Shown here: positions 53,232 through 62,481 of the stretch, piece after piece
Position numbering within the stretch: position 1 is the stretch's first letter
How the letters are laid out: every line of letters begins with the position of its first letter
Assembly: GCA_947493175.1 (NCBI GenBank)
Contig: CANLQD010000007.1
Coordinates: forward strand, 62,001-126,000
Direction: 5' to 3'
DNA length: 64,000 nt
DNA from: an uncultured Flavobacteriaceae bacterium
GTDB taxonomy: Bacteria > Bacteroidota > Bacteroidia > Flavobacteriales > Flavobacteriaceae
Program-made: the position numbers and the translations under genes
The notes under the pieces: generated by a model
The model's input: the letters and a program-made list of their open reading frames with translations, nothing else
Databases searched by the model: none
Told to the model about the DNA's origin: nothing

Positions 53232-53615
53232 TTAATCCCGTTTGTAATCATCCTCATAGCGCTCAATATCTTCTTGTTGCCAATTGCCAAAAGCTACTTC
53301 CAACACCCTGACCGGAGCACCTCCTTCACAGGAAAGTCGGTGTTTCTCATTTGCAGGAATCCATAGTTCCTCCCCTGCTTTGCATGTTCTTATGGTATCG
53401 CCCACCTGTACAATAGCGCCGTCATCGATGACAATCCACAATTCGGCCCTACCGGTGTGCGATTGAAGACTCAATCGTTGCCCGGGTAGAACCATCATTA
53501 GACTTACGGTTACTTCCTCATTGTTCGCAAACTGCTTGAAAGAACCCCACGGTCTTTCAATAAAGGAAATAGCTGGTTTTTGATTTGGAATCGGTTTGGT
53601 TTTGTAGTTCGACAT
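53232..53615 (-). CDS. Phosphomannose isomerase type II C-terminal-like cupin
   Basis: A 127-residue single cupin. It has ERPWGSFKQF at the start, QRLSLQSHTGRAELWIVIDDGA, and IPANEKHRL, which match the C-terminal PMI domain of type II enzymes (bifunctional GDP-mannose pyrophosphorylase/PMI). The metal-binding HxH is reduced (QSH), as in this group. It lies 13 bases after the class I-like PMI gene in the same operon, so it may assist isomerisation of mannose-6-phosphate and fructose-6-phosphate, or act on a related sugar. Confidence 0.87.
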   Translation of the reverse strand: MSNYKTKPIPNQKPAISFIERPWGSFKQFANNEEVTVSLMMVLPGQRLSLQSHTGRAELWIVIDDGAIVQVGDTIRTCKAGEELWIPANEKHRLSCEGGAPVRVLEVAFGNWQQEDIERYEDDYKRD

Positions 53616-53628
53616 GTTTTCCTATTTA

Positions 53629-55395
53629 TTATTCTGTTCGTACGTATGCTTTTACGGTACCGCATCGCATTCCTTCGCTCTCCCCATACGGTCGGATCGT
53701 ATAGGGCCCTACTGAAGCGGGAACGATAAATGTTTCGGCATAATGAACGACCATTGGCTCAAAAGCCTCATCCGGACTTTCAATAATTGCTTCCCTACCT
53801 TCTACCAAGTTCAATACGTTCACCCCTTCGCAGGTATGATGGGTCACTTTTTTGGTAAACCAATGCCTTCTTGTTTCGATAAATTGGGTTCGATGCAATC
53901 CGGTACGTTCTTCTTGCCACCCATCACCCTTGGCAATTTGCTCGACAGTGTTGATGAGTTCCTTCCCTACCATCTGTGTTGTTCGTTCCGTATTCAAGAC
54001 CTTCATGCCCCTATCGATGTTGATCGGGCGTGGTAAGCCATCGAGCCCCAACCGATTCCAATCCCATAGCTTGAAGGTAAAGATGTAAGGTGTTGCGCTA
54101 ATTTCAAGCACCATGCTGTTCTTACCCGAACAATGAATAGTGCCTGCCGGAATCAAAAAATGATCATGCTTTTTAGCGGGCCACTTTTCAACATAGCGGT
54201 CTGCATCAAAAATTTCCGCTCCTTCTTGTGCAGTTCGAAGCTCTTGCTGCATTTTTGTAATTGAAATATCTTCTTTTAGCCCTAAATATACACAAGCGTC
54301 TTCTTCGGCATCCAAAATGTAGTAGCTTTCATCTTGGGTATAGGCCATTCCGAATTCTTTCCGTATAAATTCATTCGTAGGATGAACCTGAAGACTTAGA
54401 TTACCCCCATCCATGGTATCCAAAAAATCAAACCGAATGGGAAATTCATCCCCGAATATTTTGGCGACCTTGGCACCCAAAAGTGTATCGGTACAAAAGA
54501 AAACCAGATTTATTGCAGGTGTCTCGAAAACTATATCGCCTACCTTTAAAAGTATACTGTTTTCTTCGGGCACACCATCGAAGCACCAGGCGTAGTTCTT
54601 TTCCGCGGGGTCTAAATCGCAGTATTCTTTCATCCATTGGCCACCCCATGGTCCTGGGTCAAAAAAGGGCACTACCCGAAAAGGACGATGTGCCGTTGCC
54701 TCCAAGGCATGCTTCCAATCGACCGTTCGCAACATAACGGGGCGGTTCTTTTTGTTGGCATCAATAACAAAATCAGATTTGCGAATCACTTCTTTCTTAT
54801 GTGCATCACAAACCCGCCAGTCTATGAAATAGGCACGTTTGTACTGTAAAGAGGTTTTTTGATCTTTATTATCTGTTCCTACATTCGATATTTCATTTCT
54901 TCGGAAACGTTGTTGGATCTCCCATCGGGCCATATCTATGTATACCTTTATAGCAGCCTTAGGATATATAAGGGATGCTCCAACGCCTATAAGAAATGTA
55001 AGACCATACTGTTCTACAACGTTGTTTGCTATGTTTTCCACTTTCCCTGTATCAAAAAAATCAAGTAGCCGCAACTTGGTCAGGTGGCCGAAAATAGCAT
55101 CATCGGTCAACTCATCGGCCAACATGGCCTCAATTTCGGTCGTGGATTTCATAGCCTCCCTGGTGTCATAAAAATGACCATCAAAAGCGCGTTCAAAAGC
55201 TTCTTGTACTTCTTCTTGAAAAACGCCATGATACAGATCGACCACTACAATGACTCTTTCCGAACCATCTTTGATTTGCTGATTTTTAAGAGCGTCAGTA
55301 ATTGCATCCCAACCCTGCCAATGCATGGTGCCGGCATCCAATTGCACCACGGGGGTCTTATCATAATTTGCAGTTCCTTTCAAGTACTTTTTCAT
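53629..55395 (-). CDS. Class I mannose-6-phosphate isomerase-like protein with an N-terminal kinase-like domain
   Basis: About 588 residues from the ATG at 55395 (MKKYLKGTANYDK); it overlaps the ROK stop by four bases (ATGA). The open frame extends 34 codons upstream inside the ROK gene, but that stretch is not credible. The C-terminal part (about 235-588) is a class I PMI: metal motifs SLQVHP (about 337) and PAGTIHCSG (about 417). The first 230 residues look like a nucleotide-kinase-type domain (VIVVVDLYHG, LIGVGASLI where a P-loop would be, YFIDWRV near its end) but the lysine of the P-loop is missing. It probably interconverts mannose-6-phosphate and fructose-6-phosphate. Confidence 0.8.
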   Translation of the reverse strand: MKKYLKGTANYDKTPVVQLDAGTMHWQGWDAITDALKNQQIKDGSERVIVVVDLYHGVFQEEVQEAFERAFDGHFYDTREAMKSTTEIEAMLADELTDDAIFGHLTKLRLLDFFDTGKVENIANNVVEQYGLTFLIGVGASLIYPKAAIKVYIDMARWEIQQRFRRNEISNVGTDNKDQKTSLQYKRAYFIDWRVCDAHKKEVIRKSDFVIDANKKNRPVMLRTVDWKHALEATAHRPFRVVPFFDPGPWGGQWMKEYCDLDPAEKNYAWCFDGVPEENSILLKVGDIVFETPAINLVFFCTDTLLGAKVAKIFGDEFPIRFDFLDTMDGGNLSLQVHPTNEFIRKEFGMAYTQDESYYILDAEEDACVYLGLKEDISITKMQQELRTAQEGAEIFDADRYVEKWPAKKHDHFLIPAGTIHCSGKNSMVLEISATPYIFTFKLWDWNRLGLDGLPRPINIDRGMKVLNTERTTQMVGKELINTVEQIAKGDGWQEERTGLHRTQFIETRRHWFTKKVTHHTCEGVNVLNLVEGREAIIESPDEAFEPMVVHYAETFIVPASVGPYTIRPYGESEGMRCGTVKAYVRTE

Positions 55396-56348
55396 AAGGG
55401 TCCATTTTTTTGTTGCAGACCGTAGTTCAGCCCGTATAGCGCCGCTACATCTTCTAAGGCCGATGAAACGACGGTTATGTCGCCCCAAGGGGTCCAAGCA
55501 TGTTTTCGTACCGTCTCTGTAATCGATGGCACTATTTCTTCTTTACTTTTCATAATGCCACCTCCTAGCACCACCATCTCTGGATCATACGCATGAATTA
55601 AATTTACAACACCCGCTCCCCATACCTTCAGACATCGTTCCCGCTCTTCCACCGCCAGTACATCCCCTTTTCTTGCTGCCTTAAACAACGCATAGAAGTC
55701 CAGGTTTTTTTCCTTTTTAAGGAGGCTCGACCGGTATCGAGAATGGCTTTGAATACGACCTTCAAGATTCCAACTTGCGGCCGTTGATTCTAAACAACCT
55801 TTATTACCACAGTTGCATTTTTCTCCCTGAAAGTCGATGGTGAAATGTCCGCCTAAACATCCCGCTTGATAATGTTTCCCTCGAAGCACCTTGCCTTCGA
55901 TGATCGCCGCCGTACCTATTCCTGTTCCCAAGGTCATCATCACTACATTGTCTACGCTCAAAGCGGCACCGTATTGCCATTCTCCCACCAGGGCCATGCG
56001 GGCATCGTTATCCATAAAACAAGGCACCTTCCAATTCTCGAAAACCCATTGGGCCATATCGAAACCCTCCAAGCTTTGATACTTTTCATTGGTCGAAAGC
56101 ACCATTATTCGCCGTACATCGACCAAAGCGGGCATTGCAAAGGCAATCCCCGTTAAATTATTTCCAATGCTATATGTATCTATCAATCGATTGATTGCCA
56201 CCTTAAATACGTCAAGAATATGGTGTCGTACTTGCTTGGAAGGTGCTTTCAATATATTCGACTCCAACAACGTATCGTTTTTGAAGATACCCGCTTTAAC
56301 CCGTGTTCCTCCTACGTCAAAAGCAATGATATACTCGTTTTTAGTCAA
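55392..56348 (-). CDS. ROK-family sugar kinase
   Basis: A 318-residue kinase. The phosphate loop is FDVGGTRVKAGIF (about 10-22). The catalytic Asp lies in FMDNDARMALVGEW, and the ROK zinc motif CNCGNKGCLES is present (about 178-188), followed by the second glycine-rich loop LGGGIM. There is no DNA-binding domain, so it is an enzyme rather than a repressor. It likely phosphorylates glucose, mannose or another hexose at C6. Position between a phosphoglucose isomerase and a phosphomannose isomerase supports this. Confidence 0.92.
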   Translation of the reverse strand: MTKNEYIIAFDVGGTRVKAGIFKNDTLLESNILKAPSKQVRHHILDVFKVAINRLIDTYSIGNNLTGIAFAMPALVDVRRIMVLSTNEKYQSLEGFDMAQWVFENWKVPCFMDNDARMALVGEWQYGAALSVDNVVMMTLGTGIGTAAIIEGKVLRGKHYQAGCLGGHFTIDFQGEKCNCGNKGCLESTAASWNLEGRIQSHSRYRSSLLKKEKNLDFYALFKAARKGDVLAVEERERCLKVWGAGVVNLIHAYDPEMVVLGGGIMKSKEEIVPSITETVRKHAWTPWGDITVVSSALEDVAALYGLNYGLQQKNGPL

Positions 56349-56351
56349 CTT

Positions 56352-56912
56352 CTAATAACTTTCGGAAGGAATCAGTGTAGGTTTTTCATCTCTTTCAACC
56401 GCGAGTTTTGAGAAGCCTTTTTCCTGGATAGACCCATAATCGTGTCCTGCGTCGGAAGGCCAGCAAGCACCAAAAGTTAGGATGTCTTTTCCAGTGTTAC
56501 ACACCCTGTGTGCCGTAAAGCCTGGAATATAATGAATACTACCTGTGTGCATTTTTTCAGCCCAAGTATTTCGATCTTCATCCATTAATAATAATAATCC
56601 TTCTCCCCCAACACCCCAATAAAACTCGCCCCTATCTTTCATTTCATGAAAATGGCCTTTGGTCATGAAATATTCCCTACCCACCTTTCCTGGATAGATT
56701 CGGGTCATACCAAAAAACAGCCCGCCTTCTACGCCTTGTTCCACCGGAAAATAACTGTCTACCTCGTACATTGGTGTTTCCGGACTTAACTTGGCAAAGG
56801 CTTTGTCATCTCTGTAAAAACCGGTAAGATCTTGGGCCGTTCTTAAAAGTACATCGACCGCCTCGCCCACCACATGTGATTTAGCGTGCAGTGCCTTCGT
56901 AAAATGTATCAT
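56352..56912 (-). CDS. Cupin-type glucose-6-phosphate isomerase
   Basis: A 186-residue cupin of the archaeal-type phosphoglucose isomerase family. The metal-binding block is TKGHFHEMKDRGEFYWGV (HxH and later Glu), with the last His in IPGFTAHRVCN. It begins the leftward sugar-phosphate operon, with the ROK gene only three bases after its stop. It interconverts glucose-6-phosphate and fructose-6-phosphate with a divalent metal. Classic PGI is likely encoded elsewhere; this form may serve the glycan pathway. Confidence 0.9.
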   Translation of the reverse strand: MIHFTKALHAKSHVVGEAVDVLLRTAQDLTGFYRDDKAFAKLSPETPMYEVDSYFPVEQGVEGGLFFGMTRIYPGKVGREYFMTKGHFHEMKDRGEFYWGVGGEGLLLLMDEDRNTWAEKMHTGSIHYIPGFTAHRVCNTGKDILTFGACWPSDAGHDYGSIQEKGFSKLAVERDEKPTLIPSESY

Positions 56913-56967
56913 ATTGGCATGGTGTTTTATGGTTCTAGTACAATACTATCAAATTTGGGATTATGTT

Positions 56968-56980
56968 ATCGATTATCGAT
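56968..56980. promoter_or_regulatory. Tandem ATCGAT repeat upstream of the sugar-phosphate operon
   Basis: ATCGATTATCGAT holds two copies of the palindrome ATCGAT with one base between them, 56 bases upstream of the phosphoglucose isomerase start. It may be a regulator site for the operon. No regulator gene is nearby, and the assignment is weak. Confidence 0.25.
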
Positions 56981-57032
56981 CAACGATTCACTTTTGAATT
57001 AAAAATCTACGGTAAGTTTGTCTTAAAACGGC

Positions 57033-57068
57033 AAAAAAAGAGCCCTATATCCCAAAATGATATAGGGC
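57033..57068 (-). terminator. Rho-independent terminator of the giant secreted protein gene
   Basis: A 10-bp perfect stem, GCCCTATATC (57042-57051) with GATATAGGGC (57059-57068) and a seven-base loop. Read leftward it is followed by a run of seven T (57033-57039). It lies 41 bases past the stop of the gene that ends at 57109. Confidence 0.85.
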
Positions 57069-57108
57069 CCCAATCAACTACAAGGATGTATTATACATTT
57101 GTTATTGC

Positions 57109-60100
57109 CTATCGGTCGATGACCATTTTAAAGTTTTTATCGGCAATCCTTACTGAGTACACTCCTGTTCCAAGAACCGAAACATCTACCTTTGTCTCTC
57201 TCCTTGATGCATCTAATAATCCTGATTTCACCAAACGGCCTGTAAGGTCAAAAATCGCGTAGGAACTTGCCTTTTCAGGATTTACGATATTCAGTGAAGA
57301 CTGTACAGGGTTCGGATACAATATCATCTTGGTGGCATCCAGTTCCCCGATAGACGCTTTTAAAGACGTGGCACCGGAAAGGTCTACCGGGTCGGTCTCT
57401 ACCCAGACCGAACCTCCTGAATTGCTTTGTGCCTTGATTCTGAAAGTGTAAGTAGCATTGGCGGTAAGCCCAGAAACAATATCTATTGTCTCTGCATTTG
57501 CAGCAGCATCGGGTACGCCTCCACCCCTCCAGGTATCCCCGGCCTTCAACTTTTGAATGTCAAAGAAGGTTTCGTTATTCGAATTGTCATTCCAGAACAA
57601 GCGAACGCTGGTAGAAGACAGCACCTCTGCTCTTACCTGGCATGGAGGATTGGGTTTTCCACCCGGGCTGGTTGCATCGCAACTTCCATTACCTCCTCCT
57701 GTCGGGGGTGTAGTATCGCCATTTACCGTAACCGAAGTTGTATCAGTGAACCCTCCATCTGCAGTAGTTACTGTAACGGTCGCTGAACCTTCAGCTACCG
57801 CAGTAATTCTTCCGCTTCCATTTACCGTAACTACGTTGCTGTTCGAACTACTATAACTCACATTTTGATTATCGGCATCAGCGGGGGAAACCGTTGCCGT
57901 TAAATTACGTCCAGCACCAATGTCTAAAGTAACGTTAGCTGGGGTAAGTGTTATACCCGTTACGCCTACAGTAGGCGGTGTGCTATCATCTGTGGGTATA
58001 AATTTCCAACGTGTCTGACTTCCGCTAAAATTTGTTGGGCGCATCACCAAATTTCTGTCAGTATTATTATTAGGCCGATAATAAAATCCATCAGCATCTA
58101 AGTTGACCAAATAACTAAAGTTTTCATTGTCACTTTGAATTTCTTGGAGTTGCCATTGCGTTCTTCTTCCGTTAGAGGCTGTAGACTGAGTTTCCATCCT
58201 GTTTCCTGATTTATATGCAGCTGGTGTACCCGTCTTTTTTGGTCGAAAATATTGACCGGTAGCCACATTTTGCAAATAGAAATAGCCTGTTTGAGCACCA
58301 TCGGTAACTTTTCTCCACTTGAACCGGTCATCGGTATCATCTTTATCTACCACTTCTAAAGAGGAACGCACCGCTGTAGTAACGGGTGCCAAATATTGAC
58401 GTGAAGCCTTATTTTGAATAAAGAAAATATCAGGATCTTCGCCTCCTCCATCGGGTTCCGTTACCGTAACTACAATGGTATCTGAAATTGAAGGGTCTGC
58501 CTGACTAGCTACAGTAATAGTAGCAGTACCTGAGGCATTGGCTGTGAGTACCTTTCCATTTACCGAAACATTCAAAGAACTACTGGTTGTAACAGAAGTA
58601 TTTTTGTTTGGAGCATTGCTTGGTAGCACTGTGATATCGGTAATTGTAAAGGTTTCGCCTTCCTCTAATGTTAGGGTTGAAGGGTTCACCGTTACACTCT
58701 CCACCGTAGGTTGCGCGGTAGTACTATAAGCAATATTATCTCCTTCTATAAAGATGTTATCGATATAAAAGCGGTCGTTCTCGGTATCACCAAAAAACTC
58801 AAACTGAATTCCCTTAAATTCTGCAGGGTTAAAATCCGGATTTGCTCGTGTATCTTCCAATACAATTTCCACCGTTTGGAACCCAAGACCAACGCTGATC
58901 AAATTTCCATTGTATCCAGGGGTGTCCTTAATATCTACCTGACCACCAAACTGATCCAATAATTTAATATTGAATGCCGGAGTATTGGCTAAAATAGATC
59001 TTATATCCAGACTCAACGTACCTCCTGTTGCATTGACAGGTCTAAAGTTGACTTGCAGAGCCGATCTGCTTTCGGGTGTGCTTTTGGTGAGTCCCAATAC
59101 GAACTGTGAGCTGGAACCTTCCGAGGATGACAAAGAACTTTCAGAGGTCTGCACATCTGTAGTTGGAGTGTCTATTCCGGTCCAAAGAATTTGCTCCGCC
59201 TGGAAGTTATCCAGGAAGATAGCGAATTCTTCCGGAGGTTGCGGCAGTACGATGTCATCACGAAACGCAGGGCGCGCATCACCACGTTGACCGTTGGTCT
59301 TACGGGCCACCGCTCCGGCGCCCCTAGTAGCCATAATAATCTTACCGGTGCCGTTGGCATCTTCATAGTATTTCATCTGACGTACCACCGGATACTCCAC
59401 ATCGGCACTCCAATCTTCCCATACTACATCACCATTGTTCTGCACCGTACCTCTGACAAAACCGAGGCCCACTTTATGCTGCTCCCATTTTTGTAAGGGC
59501 ACATAGAGTTCATCACCTACCGCTACCACCTCGGCAATTTGCACCTCCTGACTGGAGGGCTCGGTGAAATCATCCCACCAAGCTGGTCGACCTACAACGT
59601 TGATTGCCTCTCCTGCACTTAATACGCTTTCGACAAAGACATTAGGGTCACTACCCGTACGTACCAAACCTGCATCGCGGCTAAAAGTATAGGTATATAG
59701 GTTGCCACCTTTTTGAACAGAGGCTACACTACCCACTTTTAACAGGTTTGTTTGATTTCCATTGCCGATCGAGCCGCCACGCGTCATTTGTGTCCAACTA
59801 TAATTGGTTCCACTACGTATACCCCTCCATACGCCAGAAGAACATTGATAATAGATAATATTACTATTGGACACATCGAAAGTGAAACCCTCAACAAAAC
59901 TCCTGGTATTATTACTGTTCGCCGGATTGGTGCCGTTAATGTCCCTGAAGGTAGTTGACCCCCCATTAATAAGATCAAAGATATTGTCGCAAACCCATAT
60001 ACCAGACTCGGTACCCACATATACCCTGTTTAGGTCATTGGGATCTTGATGGAACTGCCAAATACGACTGTTAGGAAGTCCTACGGCACTAGCTGAAGCA

Positions 60101-61752
60101 CTGGCCGCTGTTTTAATCGTAGTAAATCCGTCATTAATACCATCGGGGCCGCTTAAATCAAGGTCTTTGTGAAGGAAGTAAGCACCTCGCGATCGGTCAC
60201 CGCCACCAAAGCCTGCCGCCGCACTCACCAGCACAACTCGACCTCCTCCCGGCTTTTCAATAATCTCTACACCGTGTGCATCGGTCAATCCAGCTGGATC
60301 CTGGAACATGATCGCCTGTCTCCATGACTGTCCACCGTCCCAGCTTTCCAAAACACCATTGTCTGCCTGGCCTTGAATCATGTAGTTTTGGTAGGCCGCT
60401 ACGTCATAGGTGAAGGTAGAAGCAGCACCACGGCTTCTATGGAAGTTCTGTCCGTTAATGTTCTTAGTATAGCCTGAGTGGGTTATTTCCCAATTTACAT
60501 TACCATCCGCCGCATCGCCTTTAAAGAAACTTTGCTGAGACATTGCGAGCATACCTCTTGTGTAGGGGTTCTGCCCGTTTGAAGGCCACTCCACGGGGAA
60601 ATAGGCATTATGTCTTACTCCCGAACGATAGGGGTTCCAACCAATATCATACGTAACACCACCATTGACCACGTCTCTCCCGTCGTCGTAACCAAATACA
60701 ATCTCGTATTCGCCTTCTGCAACAGTAGCACCACTTACCGTAAATCTTCCTTCTATGAGTTTATTCGCCGGGTTCTGACTTAATTGCCCGAAGGCAACAT
60801 AATGTTCAGTGGCACTACTTCCCCGGTATACTTTTGGCCTCCAGATAAAGGTGGGCTGGTCTGGCTTTATACTGCCATCAGGATTTCTATTAAAATCAGC
60901 CCAAGGCCCTTTGCCTACATCTTGCCAATCTCCATTAGGGTACTGTTTTACATATACTCTGTTAAAGTTATCTTTTCTGTATACAGCATACAACCAATTT
61001 CCATCCGGGGTAAAATCTGCACCCCAGCAGGTTTCGCCATCTACGCCTGAAGGAGCGCTAACTTTTGACCAGCTAGAAGCCCCGGTAGTGGACCTATAAA
61101 CACCATCGGCAGTAGCGATAACCACATCATTGGAGTTGGTGGGATCCACCTCTATTGAAAAGACCGTAGGATCATCCTGTGTGGAAGACCAGGTACTTTT
61201 ATTCCAACTATTTCCACCGTTGGTCGTATAATAGATTTCCCTAGGGATATTGTTATTGTAATAATCCTGACCCCCATCCTGCAATCTCAGAAAACCCGCC
61301 CAAGGATATAATCTTGCCGTAAAGCCATTTTCCTGTAAGCCAGTCGCCGCATATACCCTATTGTTGTTATTGGGATCGATTTCTATGGGCGATATGATGA
61401 TTTCTTTGGTGTCGGGGACTAAATTAAACGATTGACCGCCATTCGTAGAATAACTGAGGCCCAGCGCATGCGCCACATAAAAGTTATTACCACGACCCTT
61501 AGCCATATTGGTCAAACTTGCTGGTATATTATGATTGGGATCTCCAAATTCCCAGCTATCTCCGTAGTCGTCACTGAAGTAGAAACCTTCTACATCCGAA
61601 GAATAGAACATACGCCCAGGTATACCGGGGTCACAAGACAGGCCTTGCACCCGACCACCCGCTCCGGGGTTCAACGATTGCCAAAAGGCTTCCTGGCCCC
61701 AGCCAAGACTACAAAGTCCGAACAAAGCCATTAAAAAAGTAATTTTTTTCAT
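57109..61752 (-). CDS. Giant type IX-secreted protein: Asp-box beta-propeller, lectin and Ig-like domains
   Basis: About 1547 residues from the ATG at 61752 (MKKITFLMALFG); an upstream start at 61791 is less likely. In order: signal peptide; beta-propeller (about 20-820) with Asp-box/BNR repeats such as SDDYGDSWEF, TNGGNSWNKS and SWDGGQSWRQ, resembling GH74 or VPS10-like propellers; a jelly-roll carbohydrate-binding-like domain (about 840-1005); Big_2 Ig-like domain (about 1015-1100); ricin-like repeat domain (about 1105-1257); second Big_2 (about 1260-1345); FN3-like domain (about 1365-1457); type IX sorting tail (about 1470-1547, LYPNPVQSSLNIVN to KNFKMVIDR). It is likely a surface glycan-binding or degrading enzyme; catalytic residues cannot be assigned. 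Confidence 0.82.
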   Translation of the reverse strand: MKKITFLMALFGLCSLGWGQEAFWQSLNPGAGGRVQGLSCDPGIPGRMFYSSDVEGFYFSDDYGDSWEFGDPNHNIPASLTNMAKGRGNNFYVAHALGLSYSTNGGQSFNLVPDTKEIIISPIEIDPNNNNRVYAATGLQENGFTARLYPWAGFLRLQDGGQDYYNNNIPREIYYTTNGGNSWNKSTWSSTQDDPTVFSIEVDPTNSNDVVIATADGVYRSTTGASSWSKVSAPSGVDGETCWGADFTPDGNWLYAVYRKDNFNRVYVKQYPNGDWQDVGKGPWADFNRNPDGSIKPDQPTFIWRPKVYRGSSATEHYVAFGQLSQNPANKLIEGRFTVSGATVAEGEYEIVFGYDDGRDVVNGGVTYDIGWNPYRSGVRHNAYFPVEWPSNGQNPYTRGMLAMSQQSFFKGDAADGNVNWEITHSGYTKNINGQNFHRSRGAASTFTYDVAAYQNYMIQGQADNGVLESWDGGQSWRQAIMFQDPAGLTDAHGVEIIEKPGGGRVVLVSAAAGFGGGDRSRGAYFLHKDLDLSGPDGINDGFTTIKTAASASASAVGLPNSRIWQFHQDPNDLNRVYVGTESGIWVCDNIFDLINGGSTTFRDINGTNPANSNNTRSFVEGFTFDVSNSNIIYYQCSSGVWRGIRSGTNYSWTQMTRGGSIGNGNQTNLLKVGSVASVQKGGNLYTYTFSRDAGLVRTGSDPNVFVESVLSAGEAINVVGRPAWWDDFTEPSSQEVQIAEVVAVGDELYVPLQKWEQHKVGLGFVRGTVQNNGDVVWEDWSADVEYPVVRQMKYYEDANGTGKIIMATRGAGAVARKTNGQRGDARPAFRDDIVLPQPPEEFAIFLDNFQAEQILWTGIDTPTTDVQTSESSLSSSEGSSSQFVLGLTKSTPESRSALQVNFRPVNATGGTLSLDIRSILANTPAFNIKLLDQFGGQVDIKDTPGYNGNLISVGLGFQTVEIVLEDTRANPDFNPAEFKGIQFEFFGDTENDRFYIDNIFIEGDNIAYSTTAQPTVESVTVNPSTLTLEEGETFTITDITVLPSNAPNKNTSVTTSSSLNVSVNGKVLTANASGTATITVASQADPSISDTIVVTVTEPDGGGEDPDIFFIQNKASRQYLAPVTTAVRSSLEVVDKDDTDDRFKWRKVTDGAQTGYFYLQNVATGQYFRPKKTGTPAAYKSGNRMETQSTASNGRRTQWQLQEIQSDNENFSYLVNLDADGFYYRPNNNTDRNLVMRPTNFSGSQTRWKFIPTDDSTPPTVGVTGITLTPANVTLDIGAGRNLTATVSPADADNQNVSYSSSNSNVVTVNGSGRITAVAEGSATVTVTTADGGFTDTTSVTVNGDTTPPTGGGNGSCDATSPGGKPNPPCQVRAEVLSSTSVRLFWNDNSNNETFFDIQKLKAGDTWRGGGVPDAAANAETIDIVSGLTANATYTFRIKAQSNSGGSVWVETDPVDLSGATSLKASIGELDATKMILYPNPVQSSLNIVNPEKASSYAIFDLTGRLVKSGLLDASRRETKVDVSVLGTGVYSVRIADKNFKMVIDR

Positions 61753-62481
61753 ATTGATATTTTTTAGGTTAACAAAATGGGATATTATCAATTTACAACT
61801 TCAATTATTGCGGAAATCTAAATAAACAATCTTTCAATAGCTATTGGAGAAAAAAAATTAAACTTAGGAGAAGTTCAACAAACTCAGGAGATATTCACAA
61901 CAATATGATTTTCATTTACTTAATAACATTTTCATTCCTAGTACAAGCAGAAATAGGTCTAGGAATAAAACAAATTACTTCATGGGTTCGCTGTTTGAAA
62001 ACGTTAGAACTTGATGGAACCAACCTTGGAGGCGTCAAAATAGTGTGGTATAGCTTGTATTGAACGCTCTAAGATACTGCCACCCGTACTCCTGCAAGGG
62101 TTGCTTGACAATCGCTTCATTGATGCACCATACCAGGGCATTCACCACATATAGACCTGACTTGAATTAAATACGCCAAAGTATTCATCGTTTCACCTTG
62201 ACGCAAACAGAAATCTTCTCTCACCGTACTTCTATGCATCGTCTGGTTGTTTTCTAAGGTTTTATTCCCTCCCCAACTTCTTTTCACTAAAAAATGAACA
62301 CGACCTGTTCAAGTTATATCCATGAAACGGTTCTGCGATACCAGGCGCAGGCGTAATAGAATATCCATGATTAAGAACAAATCAGACATTCAACAGCTAC
62401 CTGCAAAGCAAAGGACCCTGCAATCAAAAATGATGCAGGGTCCAAACAAAGTACAAGAATTGGTGATTGCTATGTCATTGC
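61753..62481. other. Intergenic region between the two giant paralogues, with possible coding remnant
   Basis: No intact gene is supported in these 729 bases. On the minus strand two adjoining open frames between about 62300 and 62035 look protein-like: one reads NQTMHRSTVREDFCLRQGE, and after a frame change near 62165 the other reads VNALVWCINEAIVKQPLQEY and ends at a TGA (62035-62037). I do not recognise a family. They may be a decayed gene or chance. The left end is AT-rich and probably holds the promoter of the complete giant gene. Confidence 0.4.
62403..62443 (-). terminator. Probable terminator hairpin of the second giant gene
   Basis: GGACCCTGCA (62413-62422) pairs with TGCAGGGTCC (62434-62443). 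It lies 39 bases past the stop of the leftward gene ending at 62482, in the same place as the hairpin after its paralogue. The T-rich part following it on the minus strand is weak. Confidence 0.6.

Noticed and set aside
55396..55497. Extended N terminus of the phosphomannose isomerase inside the ROK gene
   Set aside because: The extra 34 residues come from the overlapping ROK frame; the ATG at 55395 gives the typical four-base overlap.
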